Source of the DNA: Faucicola mancuniensis
GTDB lineage: Bacteria > Pseudomonadota > Gammaproteobacteria > Pseudomonadales > Moraxellaceae
Reading direction: 5' to 3'
Length of the DNA: 64,000 nucleotides
NCBI RefSeq assembly: GCF_046523945.1
Contig: NZ_CP171363.1
Span: 1,116,001 to 1,180,000 of the forward strand
Below are positions 8,093 to 16,696 of the stretch, piece after piece (position 1 is the stretch's first letter; every line of letters starts with the position of its first letter). A program made the position numbers and the translations under genes. The notes below the pieces were generated by a model that made no database searches, was not told where the DNA came from, and worked only from the letters and a program-made list of their open reading frames with translations.

Positions 8093-9937
8093 TTAAAAAT
8101 GCAAAAATTCCAACGATTTTTGGGCGGATAAATGCCAATTTTCTGGCTGTACAAATTGACTTTTATCGCTTGGATTAACGGTAAGCACAAGCAATTCATC
8201 ACGTCTAAACACATGACACACAATCGGCTCGCCTGTGATAGTTTGTAATTTTTGCAGATGTTTTAGCTGTTTTTCGCTTGCCTTGATACCATTCATCGCC
8301 ACAATCACATCATGAGCCGACAGCCCTGCGTGGCTGGCTTGACTGTTACGAATCACTCGCTGAATTTTTAAGCCCATTGGGTCATTGACGGTTTTTATCC
8401 CCCAAATCACAAGGTCAGACTGTCGTTTGACATGGACACCTTCACGGTTTAACAGCTCAAACAAGGGCAACTCGGTCGTGCCGTCAATATAATTGGCACG
8501 AAAATCTTGCCAAACATCGGCAGGCATGAGCGTTTTTATCACGCTATCAAGGTTTTCATTGTTCATACCAAAGCGTTGATTGGGCTGATTTTTTGCCATT
8601 TGATAAAAGATTTTTACAATATCAAATAAACGTTTGCCAAATTGTTTTAACGTCAAATCCAAACACAAAGCGACCAACGCCCCTTTATTATAATAACTAA
8701 TGCCTGCGTTGGCGGTATTTTCATCGTTGCGATACAGTTTTAGCCATGCGTCATAGCTAGATTCGGCAACAGTTTGCAATGCTCGTCCTTGAGTTTGATA
8801 ATAACGATTAATTTGTGTGTTTAATAATTTTAAATAACTGTCTTGTGAAATCACGCCACTTTTTTGAAGCATAAAATCATCAATATAACTGGTAAAACCT
8901 TCAAATACCCACAACAATGGGCTTGGGGCTTCATGGCTAAATAGTTGATTTAAATCAGCATTTAGCATAACATCAGGACGCACGGTTTTTACCCACCACG
9001 CATGAAAATATTCATGACTGCACAGTCCCAAAAAAGTTTGATAGGCTTCGCTGGGTTCTTTTTGTTCGGCAAAAGTTGGCAAATCATCACGGGGCGTTAC
9101 CAAGCTAGTACTAGACAAATGTTCTAAACCGCCATACTCCGACCCAGTCGCCAAAGTCATAAAAGTATAATCGGCAAAAGGCGTATCGCCAAGCCAATTC
9201 ACATAAGTTTGGCAAATTTTGCTTAAGTCATTATGTAGTCGTTCTAAATAACTGTGGTGCTGACCTGACACAAAAAAACGGTGGGGAATGCTGGTTTCTT
9301 CGTTATTTTTTTTGACAATCACATCAAGATCAAAGCTGTCTTGCACCGCAATTTCAAACGGAGAATCGGTCAAATGCTCATAATTATCCGCTCGCAACTG
9401 ATAAATGGTCTGTTCTCGTTGTTGGTGCATTTTTTCGGGCAAAGCGGTGGTTAGGCTCACTTCGTTGCCATCATGATAGGCGTTGTCAAAAAACGCATTG
9501 GGGCAAATCAGCTCCACTAAAATCGGACAGCTCTCAAGCCCTGCGACCGCAACAGCAAGGGACGTAAAGTTACCGTACAAACGAGTTTGGTCAAAATAAG
9601 CGGTTCGCACCGACAAATCATAAGCATACACTTCGTAATGTAAGGTGATTTTTTCGCCTGTTTGGGCGGTGATTTGCCAATGGTTTTTGTCAATTTTTTG
9701 GCAACGTTCCACACGGTTATCACCTTTTTCATCGGTTTTATCACCAATATTTGCCGTTAAAACGGTAATATTGCGGGCAAATTCTCGAATTAAATAACTG
9801 CCTGCAATCCAAGTCGGTAGCCAAACGGTCGGATTGTCTGTGTGAGCGGTAAAAGTTAAACTCACTTCGGCAATATGTTCGTGATAACGGCTAAAATCTA
9901 GTTGATAATGCAAGGTTTGTGGTAAAGTTGGGTACAT
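8093..9937 (-). CDS. M61-family metallopeptidase with PDZ domain
   Basis: 614 residues, the typical size of the M61 glycyl-aminopeptidase-like family. The zinc site is seen as HEYFH (residues about 308-312) with the third ligand Glu in WVFEGFTSY (about 346). A PDZ domain follows near 505-575 (IQRVIRNSQASHAGLSAHDVIVAMNG, split here as IQRVIRNSQASHAG and LSAHDVIVAMNG). The N-terminal beta domain has PTWIAGSYLIREFARN, characteristic of the family. There is no signal peptide, so a cytosolic location is likely. AGGAAA lies just before the ATG. It is monocistronic. The physiological substrate is unknown. Confidence 0.92.
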   Translation of the reverse strand: MYPTLPQTLHYQLDFSRYHEHIAEVSLTFTAHTDNPTVWLPTWIAGSYLIREFARNITVLTANIGDKTDEKGDNRVERCQKIDKNHWQITAQTGEKITLHYEVYAYDLSVRTAYFDQTRLYGNFTSLAVAVAGLESCPILVELICPNAFFDNAYHDGNEVSLTTALPEKMHQQREQTIYQLRADNYEHLTDSPFEIAVQDSFDLDVIVKKNNEETSIPHRFFVSGQHHSYLERLHNDLSKICQTYVNWLGDTPFADYTFMTLATGSEYGGLEHLSSTSLVTPRDDLPTFAEQKEPSEAYQTFLGLCSHEYFHAWWVKTVRPDVMLNADLNQLFSHEAPSPLLWVFEGFTSYIDDFMLQKSGVISQDSYLKLLNTQINRYYQTQGRALQTVAESSYDAWLKLYRNDENTANAGISYYNKGALVALCLDLTLKQFGKRLFDIVKIFYQMAKNQPNQRFGMNNENLDSVIKTLMPADVWQDFRANYIDGTTELPLFELLNREGVHVKRQSDLVIWGIKTVNDPMGLKIQRVIRNSQASHAGLSAHDVIVAMNGIKASEKQLKHLQKLQTITGEPIVCHVFRRDELLVLTVNPSDKSQFVQPENWHLSAQKSLEFLHF

Positions 9938-10127
9938 GGGTTTTCCTGATTTTCATTTTTGATATTGATGTATTGTAACGTAAAAACGCAAGCGGATATT
10001 ATTTTTTTGGTGAAAAAATACAAAAAATCAAGTAGAATAAGTATTTTGTAGATATTTTTTATCAAAATAATTTTAGCAATATCACAAGACATTACATTGA
10101 CACATTTACCCCAACAGGCAACACGCA

Positions 10128-10931
10128 ATGGCAAACAATCAACTGGATAATACGGTATCATCAGCTGGCTTTTTTTCTAGGCTTTGGCAAGGTTTTTTAA
10201 AAACCGTTGGCACAAAAGAGTTTTATCGTATTTTTTCGCCTTGGGTCAAATATTTGTCCACGATTGCCTTGTTGTTGATGGGCGTGGGCGTGGTGTGGGG
10301 CTTGGGTTTTGCTCCTGCCGATTATTTACAAAAAGACAGCTATCGTATTATTTTTATCCATGTGCCGACCGCAGGGCTTGCCATGTCTATTTATTTGGGC
10401 TTGGCGATTTTGGGGGTGATTTTTTTGGTTTGGAAAGTCAAAACTGCCAATCTGGTTGCCCAAGCCATCGCACCGATTGGGTTTTTGCTGTGTGTACTAA
10501 GCCTTGTTACAGGCTCAATCTGGGCAAGACCTACATGGGGAACGTACTGGGTGTGGGACGCACGTTTGACCAGTATGCTGATTTTGGCGTTTTTGTACGC
10601 AGGCGTGATGGCGTTGTTTGCTGCCTTTGAGCATACGGCAAGCCGTGGCAAGGCGGCGGCGATTTTGTCCATCGTTGGGGCGGTGAATTTGCCGATTATC
10701 AAATATTCGGTAAACTGGTGGAATACGCTCCACCAAGGGGCGACTTTTACCGTTACCGAACGCCCAAAAATGCCCGCAGAGATGTGGATTCCGCTGTTGA
10801 TTACCATGATTGGGTTTTATTTTTTGGTGGCAAGTTTGGCGATTTATCGTACCAATACCTTGATTTTAAAGCGTGAAAGCAATAAACAATGGGTGATTGA
10901 TGAATGTAAACGGTTGGCAAAAAAGGGGTAA
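10128..10931 (+). CDS. ccmC: Heme exporter protein CcmC
   Basis: Inner-membrane protein that presents heme to CcmE during cytochrome c maturation. 267 residues with about six membrane segments. The heme-binding tryptophan-rich motif reads WGTYWVWDARLTS, and a conserved His occurs in IFIHVPTAG and another in NTLHQGATF. ccmD follows after six bases. The ccmA and ccmB genes, which usually precede ccmC, are not here: upstream is a divergent peptidase gene. Confidence 0.95.
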   Translation: MANNQLDNTVSSAGFFSRLWQGFLKTVGTKEFYRIFSPWVKYLSTIALLLMGVGVVWGLGFAPADYLQKDSYRIIFIHVPTAGLAMSIYLGLAILGVIFLVWKVKTANLVAQAIAPIGFLLCVLSLVTGSIWARPTWGTYWVWDARLTSMLILAFLYAGVMALFAAFEHTASRGKAAAILSIVGAVNLPIIKYSVNWWNTLHQGATFTVTERPKMPAEMWIPLLITMIGFYFLVASLAIYRTNTLILKRESNKQWVIDECKRLAKKG

Positions 10932-10937
10932 ATTAAT

Positions 10938-11132
10938 ATGAATTTTCAGTTTAACAGTTTTGCAGAATTGATAAATATGAACGGTCATGGTAGCTATGTT
11001 TGGGCAAGCTATGGCATTACCTTGGTCGTGATTATTGGTCTAATTTTGTACAGTCGTGGGCAACGTGGCAGTTTGTTAAAACAAATCAACACCCAACAAG
11101 CCCGACAAACACAACGCCAACGCCAAAAATAA
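10938..11132 (+). CDS. ccmD: Heme exporter protein CcmD
   Basis: A 64-residue single-span membrane protein. The first part contains MNGHGSYVWASYGIT, typical of CcmD, followed by a hydrophobic helix (LVVIIGLILYS) and a basic, Gln/Arg-rich tail. CcmD helps release heme-loaded CcmE from CcmABC. It lies six bases after ccmC. An inverted-repeat element begins right at its stop codon. Confidence 0.88.
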   Translation: MNFQFNSFAELINMNGHGSYVWASYGITLVVIIGLILYSRGQRGSLLKQINTQQARQTQRQRQK

Positions 11133-11340
11133 TAAGAACCTGCATTCACAACATTACGCAGTAAAATTTTACAAGTTTTTAACAAACATTTATTTGCTTT
11201 TTCATGAAAAATGGCTAAATCTTGCTTTTTTTCGTCAAAAACTTGTTTGATAGAATAACTATCAAACTGCGTTTTTTCCTTGAAAAGCTGGCAATTTATC
11301 TCATTTTTCATTGCAAAAACGTTATGAATACAGGTTCTAA
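11133..11340. repeat. MITE-like inverted-repeat element between ccmD and ccmE
   Basis: The stretch begins TAAGAACCTGCATTCACAAC and ends in the near-complement GTTATGAATACAGGTTCTAA. It encodes no protein. Its first 88 bases are close to the complement of 50464-50552, which carries the same run TTACGCAGTAAAATTTTAC. That shows a dispersed family rather than chance pairing. The stop codon of ccmD lies at the very edge of the element. Confidence 0.7.
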
Positions 11341-11406
11341 CATTTTAAAAACTAAAAAGCTCGGTCAAACCTAGCCAAACATTTTAGCGATACAAAGGGT
11401 ACTCTT

Positions 11407-11886
11407 ATGGCAATGAATGCAGTTCGTCAAAAAAAATTAATGTGGGTCATCGCAACCCTTGTCGGTGCGATAATTGCGGTCGCTTTGGTGCTGTATGCCG
11501 TGCGACAACAAACTGACTATTACTATGACCCAACCGCCATCAGCGAAGGCAAAGCCCCCCAAGAAAAACGTATCCGTGCAGGTGGCATGGTGGTGCGTGG
11601 TAGCGTACAAAAAGGCGATGTTGTCAAAAAATTTGAAATCACCGACTACAAAGCCATCGTCCCTGTAGAATACGAAGGCCCGTTGCCCGACTTGTTTGCC
11701 GAAGGCTCTGGCATTGTGGCAACAGGCGAGTTAAAAGGCAAAACATTTATCGCAAGCGAAGTATTGGCAAAACACGATGAAAACTATATGCCACCTGAAG
11801 TCGCAAAATCGTTAAAAGAAGAACACCAAAAACGTGGCACAGACACCAATGGCGAACAATTTATCCCTGCAACGCCTGTGAAATAA
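11407..11886 (+). CDS. ccmE: Cytochrome c maturation heme chaperone CcmE
   Basis: A periplasmic heme chaperone anchored by one N-terminal helix (residues about 12-32). The OB-fold domain shows RAGGMVVRGSV and EYEGPLPDLFAEG. The covalent heme ligand is His123 in KHDENYMPP, with Tyr127 completing the HxxxY motif. 159 residues. It is separated from ccmCD by about 270 bases holding the inverted-repeat element. ccmF, ccmG and ccmH do not follow: the next gene is metR on the other strand. Confidence 0.95.
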   Translation: MAMNAVRQKKLMWVIATLVGAIIAVALVLYAVRQQTDYYYDPTAISEGKAPQEKRIRAGGMVVRGSVQKGDVVKKFEITDYKAIVPVEYEGPLPDLFAEGSGIVATGELKGKTFIASEVLAKHDENYMPPEVAKSLKEEHQKRGTDTNGEQFIPATPVK

Positions 11887-11902
11887 CGTTTGTAAAATTA
11901 AA

Positions 11903-11927
11903 TAGGGCGTATGCAATATGCCCCTAC
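11903..11927 (-). repeat. Short REP-like palindrome, copy 1
   Basis: On the minus strand it reads GTAGGGGCATATTGCATACG followed by CCCTA, and matches a plus-strand copy at 19196-19218 with two mismatches. The core GGGCGTAT / ATATGCCC can fold and might weakly terminate ccmE transcription. Confidence 0.55.
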
Positions 11928-11958
11928 TGTATTATTTTCAATCACTATAAAAATGGCT

Positions 11959-12849
11959 TTAACTCGGTTTTACCACCGTTTTTAACAATGCCAAAAACCC
12001 TTGTATATAAGCAAGCTCGCTACTGTCCGCTCGTGTGCCTGCGTATAATTGACAATACACGCCATCGCCCAGCGGACGGCTCACCACCCAGCCTTTTTTC
12101 TCATATTCTGCCACCACCCAATCAGGCAATGACGCTACGCCACGTTCGCTTGCTACCAGTTGAATCAGCATGGCGGTCATCTCGGTGGTGCGGATTTTGG
12201 CAGGCATGACATCGGCAGGCGACAAAAAATGTGCCATAATGTCAAGGCGTTTTTGCTCCACAGGATAGGTGATTAAGGTTTGATTGATTAAATCTATCGG
12301 CAAAATTTTACTTTTTTCGGCAAGTAAATGCGTAGGCGACAGTACCAGTCGGCTTTCATATTGAAACAAAGGCAAATACACAATGCCATCAATCGGCAAT
12401 TTGCTCGCTGTAATCAACACATCAATTTCGTTATCCATCAGCATTTTGTGCGGTTCTGGCTCAAATCCTGACGAAAAATCCAAATCCACATCGCTCCATT
12501 GTTTGCGATACAAATTTAAAATCGGCATAAGCCAATCAAAACAGCTATGACACTCACTGGCAAGACGCAGTTGCCCTGTTTGTCCATGTGCTAGACGCTT
12601 GATATTGGTGGTGGTGCGAGCCACCAAAGGCAAAATCGTGTCAGCAAGTCGCAACATCTCTTTGCCTGCTGGGGTAAAACTGAGCGGACGAGAACGCCGA
12701 TTTACCAATTCCACATCATAAAAACTCTCAATGTCTTTTAATTGGTGCGAAATGGCAGAAGCGGTAACGTGCAATTCTTCGGACGCACCTGCCAATGAGC
12801 CTTGCGACCGCAGAGCGACCAACATTTGTAAATGACGAAGTTCTATCAT
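11959..12849 (-). CDS. metR: LysR-family regulator of methionine synthesis, MetR
   Basis: DNA-binding activator that senses homocysteine and drives methionine genes such as metE and metH. 296 residues with an N-terminal winged helix-turn-helix (LHVTASAISHQLKDIE) and a substrate domain that resembles E. coli MetR over its length, notably LRLASECHSCFDWLMPIL, LITYPVEQKRLDI and MLIQLVASERGVASLPDWVV. A MetR-type site TGAA-N5-TTCA lies 94 bases upstream of the start, suggesting autoregulation. No methionine gene is adjacent. Confidence 0.88.
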   Translation of the reverse strand: MIELRHLQMLVALRSQGSLAGASEELHVTASAISHQLKDIESFYDVELVNRRSRPLSFTPAGKEMLRLADTILPLVARTTTNIKRLAHGQTGQLRLASECHSCFDWLMPILNLYRKQWSDVDLDFSSGFEPEPHKMLMDNEIDVLITASKLPIDGIVYLPLFQYESRLVLSPTHLLAEKSKILPIDLINQTLITYPVEQKRLDIMAHFLSPADVMPAKIRTTEMTAMLIQLVASERGVASLPDWVVAEYEKKGWVVSRPLGDGVYCQLYAGTRADSSELAYIQGFLALLKTVVKPS

Positions 12850-12942
12850 GACAAATTTTCTCCATCAATTTTTTTGATTTTTATTTGATTTTGATAAAAT
12901 CTTGTATAATATGAACAATTTTAACAAAATTTGCCAAAAAAA

Positions 12943-12955
12943 TGAATTTTTTTCA
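12943..12955. promoter_or_regulatory. Candidate MetR-binding site
   Basis: TGAATTTTTTTCA fits the published MetR consensus TGAA-N5-TTCA exactly, including an A/T centre. It sits in the divergent region between metR and fadD. The surrounding sequence is very AT-rich, which raises the chance of a random match. Confidence 0.5.
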
Positions 12956-13107
12956 ACTATAATTACCAAAAAATTAAAAAACTGACACACCAGTCGGATT
13001 TTTTAAAAAATTGCTTGTGAGTTGCTAAAATTTTTAGTAATGTAGTGTTGCACTTTATTTAAAATTTTTGTGTGTAAAATCAATGGATAAATTAAGGAAA
13101 ATTTTTT

Positions 13108-14823
13108 ATGACCGACACCGTAAAACTTGCAACCGAACACCAAAAGCCTTGGTTGGCAACCTATGAAAAGTACAATCTCAATTATAACTTGCCAATTCCT
13201 GATAACAATACCACTTTGATTGATATCTTTGAACGCAGTTTTAACAAATTTGGCGACAATGACGCTTTTGTCTGTATGGGGGCAAGGCTGACTTATCGTG
13301 AATTGGATATCAAAAGTCGTCAATTTGCCAGTTATTTACAAAGTTTAGGACTTAAAAAAGGCGATGGCGTGGCGGTCATGATGCCAAATATTTTGCAGTA
13401 CCCTGTGTGTATGATTGGCGTGGTACGTGCAGGTTTGACCTTGATTAATGTCAATCCACTTTATACTGCGTCAGAGCTGGAACATCAGCTTGATGACGCT
13501 GATGCCAAAGTGTTGGTGATTTTGGAAAATTTTGCCAAAACTTATCAAGATATCGGCAAAAATTTGGTGGAACACGTGGTAGTCTGCTCTATGGGCGAGT
13601 TGATGAGTCCGTTAAAAGGCTTTATTGTCAATTTTGCGGTGCGTCATATCAAAAAAATGGTACCTGCGTGGCACATTGATGATTATACCACTTTTAAAGA
13701 TGCGATTAACAGCGTATCTGCCAGTCAGTACAAACGCCCAACCGATATCAAAGGCGAAGACATCGCCGTGCTACAATACACAGGTGGTACGACAGGCGTT
13801 GCCAAAGGTGCGATGCTAACACATACCAACCTTGTGGTGAATTTGTATCAGTGTTTAGAATTTGCCCATCAAGTATTTTCTGATGATGAAATCCAAGGCG
13901 AATACAGCGTGATTGCGTTACCGCTTTATCATATTTTTTCGCTTACCGCTTGTGCGTTGTTGGGTATGCACTTAGGACTTATCGGCGTGTTAATCCCAAA
14001 TCCACGAGATTTGGACGGTTTTGTCAAAGAATTGGACAAATATAAACCGATATTCTTCCCTGCGGTGAATACCTTGTTTAACGGTTTGGCACATCATGCA
14101 GGGTTTAGAGCGTTAGACCATAGTAATTTAAAGGTATCCCTTGGCGGTGGTATGTCGGTGTTGCCATCAACTGCCGAAGAGTGGAAACGTATCACAGGTA
14201 CGGTGATTTTTGAAGGTTATGGCTTGTCAGAAACGTCGCCTGTTGCTACTTTAAATCCGTTAAACCAAGAAACTTTTAGCGGAAAAATCGGCGTGCCATT
14301 CCCACAAACCGATGTCAAACTGATTGACGATAACGGACGAGAAGTGGCGATGGGCGAACGTGGTGAAATCGCCATCAAAGGCCCGCAAGTCATGAAAGGC
14401 TATTGGAAACGCCCAGAAGCGACAGCCGAGACCATGACCGCAGATGGTTATTTTAAGACAGGCGATATCGGTATCATGGACGAGCAAGGCTATTTTAGAA
14501 TCGTGGACCGCAAAAAAGACATGATTTTGGTATCAGGTTTTAACGTGTATCCAAACGAAGTTGAAGAAGCTTTGGCAAGCCACCCCAAAGTGCTAGAATG
14601 TGGTGTGATTGGCGTACCACATGATAAAAGTGGCGAAGTGCCAAAAGCCTATGTCGTGCGTAAAGATGTCAGCTTAAGCGAAAAAGAATTGTTAGATTAT
14701 GCCAAAACCGTTTTGACAGGGTATAAACGTCCAAAATATGTCAAATTTGTGGATGAATTGCCAAAATCCAATGTCGGCAAAATCTTGCGTAAAGAAATTC
14801 GCAAATTAGAAGAACAAAGCTAA
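13108..14823 (+). CDS. fadD: Long-chain fatty acid CoA ligase FadD
   Basis: Activates free fatty acids to acyl-CoA with ATP before beta-oxidation, at the inner face of the membrane. 571 residues. AMP-binding motifs are visible: P-loop YTGGTTGVAKGAMLTH, the linker region GYGLSETSPVATLNP, KTGDIGIMDEQGY, and the fatty acyl signature DRKKDMILVSGFNVYPNEVE. A C-terminal Lys in SNVGKILRKE would do the adenylation. TAAGGAAAA precedes the ATG. It is followed by a terminator and a diverged paralogue. Confidence 0.94.
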   Translation: MTDTVKLATEHQKPWLATYEKYNLNYNLPIPDNNTTLIDIFERSFNKFGDNDAFVCMGARLTYRELDIKSRQFASYLQSLGLKKGDGVAVMMPNILQYPVCMIGVVRAGLTLINVNPLYTASELEHQLDDADAKVLVILENFAKTYQDIGKNLVEHVVVCSMGELMSPLKGFIVNFAVRHIKKMVPAWHIDDYTTFKDAINSVSASQYKRPTDIKGEDIAVLQYTGGTTGVAKGAMLTHTNLVVNLYQCLEFAHQVFSDDEIQGEYSVIALPLYHIFSLTACALLGMHLGLIGVLIPNPRDLDGFVKELDKYKPIFFPAVNTLFNGLAHHAGFRALDHSNLKVSLGGGMSVLPSTAEEWKRITGTVIFEGYGLSETSPVATLNPLNQETFSGKIGVPFPQTDVKLIDDNGREVAMGERGEIAIKGPQVMKGYWKRPEATAETMTADGYFKTGDIGIMDEQGYFRIVDRKKDMILVSGFNVYPNEVEEALASHPKVLECGVIGVPHDKSGEVPKAYVVRKDVSLSEKELLDYAKTVLTGYKRPKYVKFVDELPKSNVGKILRKEIRKLEEQS

Positions 14824-14843
14824 TCATTTTCACAAGCAACACA

Positions 14844-14870
14844 ATAGGGATAACTTTTATCCCTATTTTT
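14844..14870 (+). terminator. Rho-independent terminator after fadD
   Basis: ATAGGGATAA and TTATCCCTAT form a 10-bp stem with a 3-base loop, followed by TTTTT. It ends 24 bases before the next ligase gene, so that gene probably relies on read-through or its own promoter. Confidence 0.85.
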
Positions 14871-14893
14871 CATTGTATCAAAAAATATCAAAT

Positions 14894-16660
14894 ATGATGG
14901 ACAATCAAACCGACTGGTATCACTTTTGGCAACATTTTGCCGACACACAATCTGCCAATCCACCGCCTTGGTGGGTAACTTATGAACGTTACAAAATTCC
15001 GCCGTTTATCAATTTGCCACCTTATGATTATTCATTGGTGGATTTGTTGGAAAACAGTTTTCAACAATTTCACAAACGCACCGCCTACATTAGCGATAAC
15101 CAAACTTTAACCTACAAACAACTGGATTTGCAAAGCAAAATCGTAGCGACTTATCTACAATCACAAGGCTTGACGATAGGCGAGCGAGTGGGGGTCATGT
15201 TGCCAAATTTACTGCATTATCCTGTGATTGCTTGCGGTATCATACGAGCAGGCTTGACGTTGGTGAATATCAATCCGACTTATACCCATCGTGAACTGGT
15301 ACATCAACTTGCTGACAGCAGTATTAAATTTTTGTTTTTATTGGATAAATTGCAAAATAATATTGCCAAAGAATTGGATAATTTACCAAGTTTGCAACAA
15401 GTGATTATTTGCCGTGATACTGATTTTCAATCACACATTTATAGGCAAGTGATTTCGGCGGTGAATATTGGCTTTGGCGTGCAGTTGCAACAAAAAATCG
15501 CATGGTTTGGCAAACGCCAAATTCAGCGAGTGGATTTTAGCCAATTACAAAAATTAAGCCAAACTTTTATTTATCAAAAACCATCTTGTACCCTTGATGA
15601 TGTGGTGCTGGTACAATACACAGGTGGCACAACAGGAACAGCAAAAGGGGCAATGCTCAGTCATGGCAATATCATCGCCAATATTTTGCAAATTGATAAT
15701 CTGCTGATGTCGGCGTATGATGATGACTTGGATAATGATATTTTGCTGACCGCCTTGCCTTTGTATCATGTCTTTGCGTTTAGTATTTGTTGTATGTTAT
15801 TGATTTATCGTGGTTTTTGCGGATTGTTGGTTGCCAATCCGAGCCATATTCAAAATATCATTACCGCCATTAAACATCACCCACCAAGTTTTATTTTGGG
15901 GGTGAATACCTTGTTTCACGGTTTGTTAAAACAACGCAGTTTTCGCAGTTTGGATTTTTCGGCATTAAAGGCAAGTATTGGCGGTGGTATGGCGATTTTG
16001 CCAAAGACCGCTCACACTTGGCAATATGTGACTGGCACGCCGATTGTGGAGGGTTATGGGCTGTCCGAAACCGCTCCAATTGTTACGTTTAATCCTTTGA
16101 CGATTGCCCATTTTACCAATAAAATCGGCATTCCCACGCCTTTGACCGATGTCAAAATCGTTGATGAAAATCAGCAAAAAGTAGCGATTGGCGAACGTGG
16201 CGAAATCGTTGTTAAAGGCCCACAAGTGATGATAGGCTACCAAAATTTGCCCGAAGAAACCAAACAAGTTTTTACCCATGATGGTTATCTTACCACAGGC
16301 GACATTGGCATTATGGACAATTATGGCTTTATCAAAGTGGTGGACCGCAAAAAAGACATGATTTTGGTGTCAGGATTTAGCGTATATCCCAACGAGATAG
16401 AAACGGTGATGTGTGAACACCCTGATGTGCTAGAATGCGTGGCGATTGGCGTGCCAAGTGTAGAGCGTGGCGAAGAGCCAAAAATTTTTGTGGTAAGTCG
16501 CAATCCACACTTGACCGAGCAGGATTTGTTGGATTTTGGCAAACAAAATTTGACAGGTTATAAACGCCCACGTCATGTCGCATTTTTGGAAGATTTGCCA
16601 AAATCGGCTGTTGGCAAAGTGCTAAGAACCGAATTGCGAAAGCGAGAAGGCTTAGCATAA
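14894..16660 (+). CDS. Second acyl-CoA ligase, FadD paralogue
   Basis: About 588 residues, in the same AMP-binding family as the preceding gene and plainly its tandem relative. Motifs are YTGGTTGTAKGAMLSHGN, GYGLSETAPIVTFNP, TTGDIGIMDNYGF, DRKKDMILVSGFSVYPNE and SAVGKVLRTELRK. The start is chosen at ATG 14894 (or 14897); no strong ribosome site is visible and a TTG at 14873 lies right after the terminator T-run. Divergence from fadD suggests a different chain-length preference, which cannot be read directly. An IS982 copy sits 41 bases after the stop. Confidence 0.88.
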   Translation: MMDNQTDWYHFWQHFADTQSANPPPWWVTYERYKIPPFINLPPYDYSLVDLLENSFQQFHKRTAYISDNQTLTYKQLDLQSKIVATYLQSQGLTIGERVGVMLPNLLHYPVIACGIIRAGLTLVNINPTYTHRELVHQLADSSIKFLFLLDKLQNNIAKELDNLPSLQQVIICRDTDFQSHIYRQVISAVNIGFGVQLQQKIAWFGKRQIQRVDFSQLQKLSQTFIYQKPSCTLDDVVLVQYTGGTTGTAKGAMLSHGNIIANILQIDNLLMSAYDDDLDNDILLTALPLYHVFAFSICCMLLIYRGFCGLLVANPSHIQNIITAIKHHPPSFILGVNTLFHGLLKQRSFRSLDFSALKASIGGGMAILPKTAHTWQYVTGTPIVEGYGLSETAPIVTFNPLTIAHFTNKIGIPTPLTDVKIVDENQQKVAIGERGEIVVKGPQVMIGYQNLPEETKQVFTHDGYLTTGDIGIMDNYGFIKVVDRKKDMILVSGFSVYPNEIETVMCEHPDVLECVAIGVPSVERGEEPKIFVVSRNPHLTEQDLLDFGKQNLTGYKRPRHVAFLEDLPKSAVGKVLRTELRKREGLA

Positions 16661-16696
16661 CCCACGCTACCACAGTGCAATGCGTAACTTCTAGTT

